Notes under the pieces: generated by a model
The model's input: the letters and a program-made list of their open reading frames with translations, nothing else
The model's database searches: none
Told to the model about the DNA's origin: nothing
Position numbers and translations under genes: made by a program
Assembly (NCBI GenBank): GCA_002887195.1
Contig: PJAB01001480.1
Span: forward strand, 1-14,171
Source of the DNA: Chrysochromulina parva
Taxonomy: Eukaryota; Haptophyta; Prymnesiales; Chrysochromulinaceae
Direction of reading: 5' to 3'
Length of the DNA: 14,171 bases
In this document: piece after piece, positions 1 through 6,353 of the stretch
How positions within the stretch are numbered: position 1 is the first letter of the stretch
How the letters are laid out: each line of letters begins with the position of its first letter

Positions 1-1
1 G

Positions 2-2677
2 AAGCTGCCGGACCGGCTGAGGCAGACGTCGGGCGATGCGTTTCAGCTCGCGCCGCACGGCTTCATCGGCACGATGACGGAGCCGATCAAGGGTGAGGGT
101 TTGAGCAACGTGCAGCGGCTGGAGGCGATGGCGATGGCCGAGCGCAAGTGGTTTGCGTCGCAGCCGCTGCTGTCGCCGCTGTTGTCCGATGGCCTGCTGA
201 CGTGCGATGCACTCGTGGACAAGCTGAGCAGTGTCTACGCTCGATATCTGCGCAGCACCTGGGCACCACAGACGCTGATCCGCCTCAACGGAGAGATCAG
301 GCGGCTGCAGGCGAAGAGCGACGCGCTCGGCTTGCCTGAGGCGGTCGAGGCGCCAACCGGCCCGGCCCTCGACGAGCTACGGGCGGCGGCGTGCCGAGCC
401 GCCGAGGCGGTGCTGGACGACGCGATGAGTGGGATGGCTGATGAATGCTTTGATAGCATTATCAAGCCGACGGTTTCGAAGCTGGCAAAGCCTGGTGGTG
501 GCACTGGGCTAGCCGCGATGCACCTGGCGATGGTGAAGAGCGCTATGGAGAGCCACCACAGGTTTGTGAGCCAGGCGAGGCAGGCGTTCGCCGCTGACGC
601 CTCGACTTTCAAGTTGCAGCGCTTCCCCGCGTTCACCGAGGCGATTGTGGTAAAGCTGCAAACGCAGGCCTCGCACGAGCGCGGCACGTTTGTGTGGCGC
701 GAGCAGTCGACGGCGGAGCTCGTGCACGAGGCGGCGAACGAGGTGACGGACTGGAGGGAGGCCTGTGCGGCCGAGCGCGTCATGATCCGCGAGCAGATGC
801 TTCAAGTGGAGCCGGTGAAGGCAAAGACTCTCGAGGTGCTCGGAGTCGCATCGGAGAGCGTTCTCACCACCGAGGAGGTGGAGCGCGCAGTGGCCAACGC
901 GGATCCGGCTGCGGCGCTGGTGGCCTTGCTCCAAGCGTGCGCCATCGGTGCGCGGACGCCGGTGGCGAGTGGCATCGCCAGTCTCGCCGACGCACCGCCG
1001 GATCGGTCGGCGGATCCGATGCGTGGGGCACTCGCCACGGCCGGCGCCCTCCCGCCGCTGGTGGCGATGCTCGGAGATGGTACCGCTGAGGAGCGTGCCG
1101 CAGCCGCGGAGGCATTGGGGAAGCTAGCGCACAACAAGTACAACAAGGGGGCGATTGTGGCGGCGGGCGCCATCGAGCCGCTCGTGGCGCTCGTGCGCGA
1201 CGGCGACGCTCGAGGCAAGGTGTACGCAGCCTGCGCGTTGTGGAATCTGGCGGGCGGCGACGCCGTCAGAAAAGCGGCGCTTGTGGCGGCGGGCGCCATC
1301 GAACCGCTCGTGGCGCTCGTGCGTGACGGCGACGCTGAAGGCAAGGCGTACGCAGCCGGCGCGTTGCGGAATCTGGCGGGCGGCGACGCCGTCATCAAAG
1401 CGGCGATTGTGGCGGCGGGCGCCATCGAGCCGCTCGTGGCGCTCTTGTGCGACGGTGACGCTCAAGGCAAGGCGAATGCAGCCGGCGCGTTGGGGATTCT
1501 GGCGGCTTGCAACGATGCCATCAAGGCGGCGCTTGTGGCGGCGGGCGCCATCGAGCCGCTTGTGGCGCTCGTGCGTGACGGCGACGCACAAGGCAAGGCG
1601 TACGCAGCCGGCGCGTTGGGGATTCTGGCGGGCGGCGACGATGCCATCAAGGCGGCGATTGTGGCGGCGGGCGCCATCGAGCCGCTCGTGGCGCTCGTGC
1701 GCGACGGCGACGCACGAGGCAAGGCGACCGCAGCCAACGCGTTGTGGAGTCTGGCGGATGGCGACTTTGACATAAAGGCGGCGATTGCGGCGGCGGGCGC
1801 CATCGAGCTGCTCGTGGCGCTCGTGCGCGACGGCGACGCTCAAGGCAAGGCGACCGCAGCCAACGCGTTGGGGATTCTGGCGGCTTGCAACGATGCCATC
1901 AAGGCGGCGATTGTGGCAGCGGGCGCGATCGAGCCGCTCGTGGCGCTCGTGCGCGACGGCGACGCTCAAGGCAAGGCGTTCGCAGCCGCCGCGTTGCGGG
2001 CTCTGCCGTCACACATGGGCGCACAGGCGACCGCGTTTGGCCAGATGGGAGGCGGCATGGGCGGCGGCATGCCCAGCGGCAGCGGCAGCGGCAGCCCTTC
2101 AAACGGTAAGCAGAAGGAAGTCGTCGGAAACGGCGGCACTTCTGGCGGCAGTGCATGCCGGCAGGGTGTCGGCAGCTGGGCTGCGATGGCGGCCGCCTTG
2201 CCCGGCGGCATGGGCGGCGGCATGCCCGGCCAGATGGGCGGCATGGGCGGCGGCATGGGCGGCGGAATGGGCGGCGGAATGGGCGGCGGAATGGGCGGCG
2301 GAATGGGCGGCCAGATGGGCGGCATGGGCGGCGGCATGGGCGGTGGCATGCCCGGCCAGATGGGTAGCATGGGCGGCGGCATTGGCGGCGGCTTGCCCGG
2401 CCAGATGGGTGGCATGGGCGGCGGCATGCCCGGCCAGATGGGTGGCATGGGCGGCGGCATGGGCGGCGGCATGGGCGGCGGCATGGGCGGCGGAATGGGC
2501 GGCCAGATGGGCGGCATGGGCGGCGGCATGGGCGGCGGCATGCCCGGCCACATGGGTGGCATGGGCGGCGGCATGGGCGGCGGAATGGGCGGCCAGATGG
2601 GTGGCGTGGGCGGCCGCATGGGCGACGGAATGGGCCAGAATGGGCCAGATATCCCGCCAGAATGCCGGCAGAGCTGA
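2..2677 (+). CDS. Dynamin-like stalk fused to armadillo repeats and a Gly/Met-rich tail (5'-partial)
   Basis: The reading frame is open from base 2, so the ATG at 74 is probably internal. Upstream and just after it, residues such as LAPHGFIGT followed by AERKWFASQPLLSPL and a long helical stretch (to about nt 900) resemble the end of a dynamin-family G domain running into the middle/stalk region; the GTPase motifs would lie before the window. From about nt 1030 to 2005 there is one diverged and seven near-identical ARM-type repeats (AGAIEPLVALVRDGDA, then GKAxAAxAL). The last ~200 residues are MGGGMGGGMPGQ-type low complexity, similar in composition to the GGMP tail of Hsp70-interacting proteins. 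Dynamins remodel membranes and ARM arrays bind proteins, so a scaffolded membrane GTPase is a reasonable inference. ARM assignment is strong; dynamin assignment is moderate because only the C-terminal part is visible. Confidence 0.75.
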   Translation, partial: KLPDRLRQTSGDAFQLAPHGFIGTMTEPIKGEGLSNVQRLEAMAMAERKWFASQPLLSPLLSDGLLTCDALVDKLSSVYARYLRSTWAPQTLIRLNGEIRRLQAKSDALGLPEAVEAPTGPALDELRAAACRAAEAVLDDAMSGMADECFDSIIKPTVSKLAKPGGGTGLAAMHLAMVKSAMESHHRFVSQARQAFAADASTFKLQRFPAFTEAIVVKLQTQASHERGTFVWREQSTAELVHEAANEVTDWREACAAERVMIREQMLQVEPVKAKTLEVLGVASESVLTTEEVERAVANADPAAALVALLQACAIGARTPVASGIASLADAPPDRSADPMRGALATAGALPPLVAMLGDGTAEERAAAAEALGKLAHNKYNKGAIVAAGAIEPLVALVRDGDARGKVYAACALWNLAGGDAVRKAALVAAGAIEPLVALVRDGDAEGKAYAAGALRNLAGGDAVIKAAIVAAGAIEPLVALLCDGDAQGKANAAGALGILAACNDAIKAALVAAGAIEPLVALVRDGDAQGKAYAAGALGILAGGDDAIKAAIVAAGAIEPLVALVRDGDARGKATAANALWSLADGDFDIKAAIAAAGAIELLVALVRDGDAQGKATAANALGILAACNDAIKAAIVAAGAIEPLVALVRDGDAQGKAFAAAALRALPSHMGAQATAFGQMGGGMGGGMPSGSGSGSPSNGKQKEVVGNGGTSGGSACRQGVGSWAAMAAALPGGMGGGMPGQMGGMGGGMGGGMGGGMGGGMGGGMGGQMGGMGGGMGGGMPGQMGSMGGGIGGGLPGQMGGMGGGMPGQMGGMGGGMGGGMGGGMGGGMGGQMGGMGGGMGGGMPGHMGGMGGGMGGGMGGQMGGVGGRMGDGMGQNGPDIPPECRQS
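1161..2004 (+). repeat. 126-bp in-frame tandem repeat encoding ARM units
   Basis: The string gggcgccatc recurs at 1165, 1291, 1417, 1543, 1669 and 1795, and a one-base variant occurs at 1921: an exact 126-bp (42-residue) period. The last unit is incomplete. Units differ mainly in the second helix (GDAV, CNDA, GDFD). The high nucleotide identity suggests recent expansion or homogenisation rather than ancient ARM repeats. Confidence 0.95.
2041..2640 (+). repeat. Low-complexity ggcggcatg array (MGGG/MPGQ tail)
   Basis: Twelve-base units of the type ggcggcatgggc, interspersed with cccggccagatgggt variants, fill this interval and stay in frame with the upstream ARM region. The complementary strand is open as a PPPMPP pattern, which is only a shadow of the repeat. 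Confidence 0.9.
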
Positions 2678-3064
2678 ATACAACAGCGGGCGCGCCCCCA
2701 GCCGCATCGACCTATGCCTTCGGTTCCTCCGCCCCTGCTGCCGCGCCCCCCTCCGCATCGGCCTTCACCTTCGGCGCGCCCGCCCCTGCTGCTGCCGCCC
2801 CAACTCCGTCCTTCGGCTTTGGTAGCGGTAGGTAGCGGGGCCGCGCCTACCTTCGGGACCGCGGCTGCTCGCACATTTGGCAACACGCCTCTCGCCGAGC
2901 AGAGCGCCAGCGCTGCTTTCGCGGTCCCTTCCTTCGCCTTCGGCGCCACCGGAGGTGCGGCGACGGCCTCGACGGGCGACGGGCGACGCGCGACGGGCGA
3001 CGGGGGACCGGGAGACGAGGGTGTAATGTCTAACTGTAGTATTTCTGTACTGTATCAAGTTTAA
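2662..3064 (+). pseudogene. FG-nucleoporin-like fragment with an apparent 4-nt frameshift
   Basis: Beginning at the ATG at 2662, which overlaps the end of the dynamin-ARM frame in another frame, the translation reads TYAFGSSAP, AFTFGAPAP, SFGFGSG and then stops at 2833-2835. The same kind of sequence continues in the +1-shifted frame as APTFGTAAARTFGN and PSFAFGATG until the stop at 3062-3064. At the break the DNA reads ggtagcggtaggtagcgg; omitting one ggta would keep a single frame with regularly spaced FG motifs. Ala/Pro/Ser spacers with FG dipeptides are typical of nucleoporin phase-forming regions. It may be a decayed gene fragment, a displaced C-terminal tail of the upstream gene, a spliced exon, or an assembly error. 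No folded nucleoporin domain is visible, and the last ~30 codons look like untranslated sequence. Confidence 0.4.
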
Positions 3065-3195
3065 ACGAGCTGAGGAAGCCTCGACTCGCGAACAACATAC
3101 TCTCAACTCGGGCTCCCCGGCCGCCGTGTAGTCGATGATCGTGTTAGAGCGGAGCAAAAGAAGGGCGTCGATCGTTCCGTCTCTGGCAAGTAACC

Positions 3196-4767
3196 TCATT
3201 TGACGGGCTCCGCGTCTCGGGTCAGCGCCGCTAGCTCGTCAGCCGCCCATGCCGCCGCCACGTTCTCATCGGCGCCCTGCGCGGCCGCCCGTTCGAGCCA
3301 CTCGATTGCCCGGCGGCTGCAGCGCTGCACGCCCTCGCCGCTCAGGTAGCATCGGCCAAGCGCGAGCTGTCCGCTGGGATGGCCCTGCACCGCCGCCCGC
3401 CGGTAGAGCTCCGCGACCGCCTCAGCTGTCGCCGCCGGCGTCAGTAGCTTCACGGCCGCCTCCGCGGCCTCCTCCTCTGGCGCCCGGTACAGCGCCAATG
3501 AGTCGTCGCCGGACGACCGAAGCGGCAATGGCGCCCGGTACAGCGCCTCGCGAACGGCCCTGGCGAGCAGCTCGCCACCTACCTCGCCTGCTTGCACCAT
3601 CGAGCCCAGATGCACCTGCGCGAGTGCGCGGAGGCAACCACGTGGGCACTCACGTAGGCACTCAGAGAGGCAGAGCTCAATCCGAGCTCAATCCGAGCTC
3701 ACGCCGAGCTCACGCCGAGAAATGCACCTGAGCGAGAGCATTGCCTTGGCGCGCCGCCGCCGCGAGCCATCGCACAGCGCGGGTAAGGTCGTGAGGGCCG
3801 TAGCCAAACTCGTCGCCGCGATAATGAAAGCCTCCAAGCACGAATTGGGCTTCCGGATTGCCCGCCTCGGCCTCACGCTGCACCCACGGCGCCGAGCCCT
3901 CGCGCAATGCTCTCTCATCCTCTGAGAACCAGACCACGAGGGACAGCCGCTCGCCTGATCAGGGAGCTCACAACAATGGAGATCCACGGAGAGATCAACG
4001 GAGATCAATGGAGATCCACGGAGAGATCAACGGAGAGGAGATCACAAGGGATTGAGGGGTAGCCGCTCACCGGAGGGCACATGGACGCCATGCATGGTGT
4101 CGAAGCGATGCAGGAGAGCGTCGCCCGCCTCGAGCTGCACGTAGCGGCGGGAGGGCACGCCCGGCACCGCCTGCACGTACAGCCCTCCCTCGTACGCCGA
4201 CGCCGCCGACAGGCTCACGATCGCCGTCGCGAACGACGACACATCAAAGTGGGCTTCGAGTCGTCTTCTCTCCGTGGGCAGGTAGCGCCGGATGAGCACG
4301 TCCGAGACGCATGCACTAGCGGAGCCGAACCGCTCCTGCACGAAGGCTTGCAGCCTCGCGCACACGGGCGCCACATGCGCCGCGAGCGCGCCATCCATCG
4401 TCTCGCCACCCTCGACCACTCGGCACATGAAGGTTGCTTGTGCGTCGACCGTATCGAGAGCGGTGTCAAAGGCGGCCTGCCGACCATCGAGGTCGACAAG
4501 TAGCGCGCGGCGCTCCTCCGCACTCATCAACTGCGTCAGAAGATGCAGCCTTCGGCTGCCACCCAGTCCGGCGATGTGGGCCTCTGAGCCGGCGATGCCA
4601 AGGCTCTCGCTCCCAGTCCAGTCACCGATACTCGATGGCTGCGTCGAGCCGAACTGCTGGAAGAGCAGCGGCGATGGCGCTGCGAGCGCACTTGCACTTG
4701 GAAATGACGACGCGAGGAGCACAGACAAACGGCTGAGCTGGGCTCGCCTCGAGCAAGACTCGTGCAT
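3196..4767 (-). CDS. Prolyl 4-hydroxylase-like 2OG/Fe(II) dioxygenase with C-terminal Sel1 repeats
   Basis: Three exons, 447 aa: 4767-4071, 3954-3728 and 3615-3196; introns of 116 and 112 nt (phases 1 and 0). The ATG at 4767 starts an N-terminus with basic residues, a hydrophobic stretch and an ASALA site, a plausible signal peptide for the secretory pathway. The jelly-roll dioxygenase core carries the iron-binding HxD (H173, D175 in AHFD) and the distal His (H226 in MHGVHVPSGER), with R235 placed to bind 2-oxoglutarate, followed by LSLVVWFSEDE across the first intron. Residues ~245-447 contain Sel1-like repeats (AGNPEAQFVLGGFHY; QGHPSGQLALGRCYLSGEGV; AIEWLERAAAQGA). The family hydroxylates proline or related residues in proteins; the substrate is unknown. 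The splice joins restore both the dioxygenase core and a Sel1 helix, which supports the model. Confidence 0.85.
3955..4070 (-). repeat. Intron 1 of the P4H-Sel1 gene: tgatctc microrepeats and a copied exon start
   Basis: Read on the minus strand, the intron begins GTGAGCGGCTACCCCTC, while the following exon begins GCGAGCGGCTGTCCCTC (14 of 17 identical). The body repeats TTGATCTC/GGATCTC units, and the acceptor is CCCTGATCAG. Confidence 0.8.
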
Positions 4768-4772
4768 TGCTC

Positions 4773-4797
4773 TTCACACCGTCTACCACGGTGTGAA
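4773..4797. promoter_or_regulatory. Perfect 9-bp inverted repeat just upstream of the P4H-Sel1 start codon
   Basis: ttcacaccg (4773-4781) and cggtgtgaa (4789-4797) are exact reverse complements separated by 7 nt. The near arm ends 5 nt before the start codon at 4767. It could be a 5'-UTR hairpin or a dimeric transcription-factor site. The inverted repeat is directly visible; its function is inferred. Confidence 0.5.
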
Positions 4798-4978
4798 TTC
4801 CTTCGCACACTGAGGCTGAGATGGCATTTGGCGAGCCCTGCTCCCCCCCCGCCGGTTATCCCCCAGGACATGCGGGCCAGAAACCGACCGACTGAACCGA
4901 CGGAGATCCACATACGAACTCAAGAACCGAACGGGAGCTCACCGACGCACGTGCACGACTACGCACCAACCCTGGTGC

Positions 4979-5715
4979 CTATCGATGCTCGCGGCCCACT
5001 CGCACGCACGAGGTGGCGCCATACTCGATGCAGATGGTTTCGTACCAGGGAATCTCATCGAAGGTGCCGTAGTCGTCCGTCAGCTCTTCGCCAGCGGCAA
5101 TGTCGCGCCGCGCGTATGACGACACGCCATCGCCAGTGCCATCCGGATGATTGCCCGTGTTGTGGTCTGGAGCGTGGTTCCAAACCTTGCCATCGTCCAA
5201 GATCTCGATGACGCACGGAGGGTCATCGACACATGCCGATCTGTACGAGTACACGTGCTCAAGGAGATCGAGCGCGTCGTCGGCGCTCATACCAGCCAAA
5301 CGCTTGCGCAGTGACGCCTCATCGTGCTCAAGAACGTTAACGCCGACCTCATATCGCCACACTCGCGTGCCACGGGCAATCGGAGCGGTGGCAAAGATGC
5401 CCCGGCCCGCGATGAGTGAGAAACGTAGCTCGTACGGCACCTGCGAGCAGGTGGACAGTCAGTTAGCGCCGTGGGAAGCCGCTCGGTGCGATCCCGAACG
5501 TCGAAACGTACCTCGAAGCAGGATTGCGCTGCAAGCTTCATGGGCTCTTTGGCCGGTGGCGCGTCCATCATGGCATTTGTCTTAGCCGCCTCCTTGGCGA
5601 GCAGAATGTCGCGGATGCCCAGGATGGGGTCGGCGGGGCGCGTTCGCAGCACCTCGCACACCGCCGAGGCCAAAGCTGCCTGGACGCCATGCGTTGCAAG
5701 GTACTCGCGCGACAT
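4979..5715 (-). CDS. SET-domain protein with an N-terminal Dpy-30-like motif
   Basis: Two exons, 5715-5512 and 5440-4979, joined across a 71-nt phase-0 intron, give 221 aa. I chose the ATG at 5715 because the open frame upstream has no ATG. Residues ~4-40 (REYLATHGV, then RTRPADPILGIRDILL) match the two-helix Dpy-30/RII-type dimerisation motif, including the RPxDP turn. Residues ~69-210 form a compact SET domain: GRGIF (80-84), the NH pair in WNHAPDHNTG (156-157), and GEELTDDYGTF with the expected active-site tyrosine at 192. Family members transfer methyl groups from S-adenosylmethionine to lysines, on histones or other proteins. The usual NHSC is NHAP here and no clear post-SET cysteine cluster is visible, so the target is uncertain. 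The intron join (SCFE to VPYELRF) restores the start of the SET fold. Confidence 0.8.
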
Positions 5716-6353
5716 TGATACACGCGAAGCCGCGTCGGAGTACCCGACCTTCCCCAAAAGGAATGTTTCACGTGTCAGTACTCAGCACTGTGGGCTTTTC
5801 GATTACGATTTATCGTTTTTCGACAGCCGACCGCCTTCTGATACGATACTGATGAGTGAAGATCGTAAGGTCACCAGAGGTTGAACACTTGAACTTGATT
5901 ACTTGAAGGGAATCATCTCTCATCATCTCATTCGTTCGTCAAGCGAAGGCGGCCTACCATCAAGGCGCAAGTAACGGTCCAGGCGTTTCACCGTCAGCGT
6001 GCCAGGGACCCTATTAATTAGGTGTGCTAGGACGTAGAGGGAGCTAGGTTAAGGTTCATAACGCTTAACCTTAACAGGTGTGCTGATACAGGATACATCA
6101 CGTGATCGTGAACAAGCGACGACGGCATACAAGATAGTAGTCCCGTCGTGTACCCTAAAGCTTGATCTCAATGTCGTGCGGTGTCGAATGAGTGACTATA
6201 TATCGGAGCGGGGGTCGGGGATTTGTCGGGGATCCTCAGGTCGTTCCGTCTGTGTCATTGTACGTCGTAGACTCTAGCAGACCCGTGGGTGGTGGGGTAA
6301 ATCGCTACCGCGATCCTCCGTGCTCTGAGACTGGGGTCTCGACTCGCATGTGC
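5716..6353. other. Intergenic region between the SET gene 5' end and the ciliary gene 3' end
   Basis: About 640 nt, visibly AT-richer than the flanking exons, with no convincing coding sequence. It should contain the promoter and 5' UTR of the SET gene and the 3' UTR of the ciliary gene. It contains the hairpin at 6046-6071 and two copies of aggtgtgct on either side of it. No RNA gene was recognised. Confidence 0.6.
6046..6071. repeat. Perfect 8-bp inverted repeat in intergenic DNA
   Basis: aggttaag (6046-6053) and cttaacct (6064-6071) are exact reverse complements around a 10-nt loop. It could act as a termination/processing hairpin or as a protein-binding palindrome. No function can be assigned from sequence alone. 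Confidence 0.45.

Noticed and set aside
74..76. ATG at 74 as the true start of the dynamin-ARM gene
   Set aside because: The frame is open upstream to base 2 and encodes dynamin-like residues (LAPHGF), so the gene begins outside the window.
1124..1969. 281-codon minus-strand open frame with regular repeats
   Set aside because: Antisense reading of the 126-bp ARM repeats; the period comes from the DNA and the protein is HERHERLDGARR-type shadow.
1966..2949. Minus-strand Pro/Met-rich frame (PPPMPP)
   Set aside because: Complement of the ggcggcatg array; the plus strand continues the ARM frame directly into the array.
5716..5771. Non-ATG upstream starts for the SET gene (TTG/GTG near 5757-5771)
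   Set aside because: Unlikely initiators in a eukaryotic nuclear gene; the ATG at 5715 sits just before the Dpy-30-like motif.
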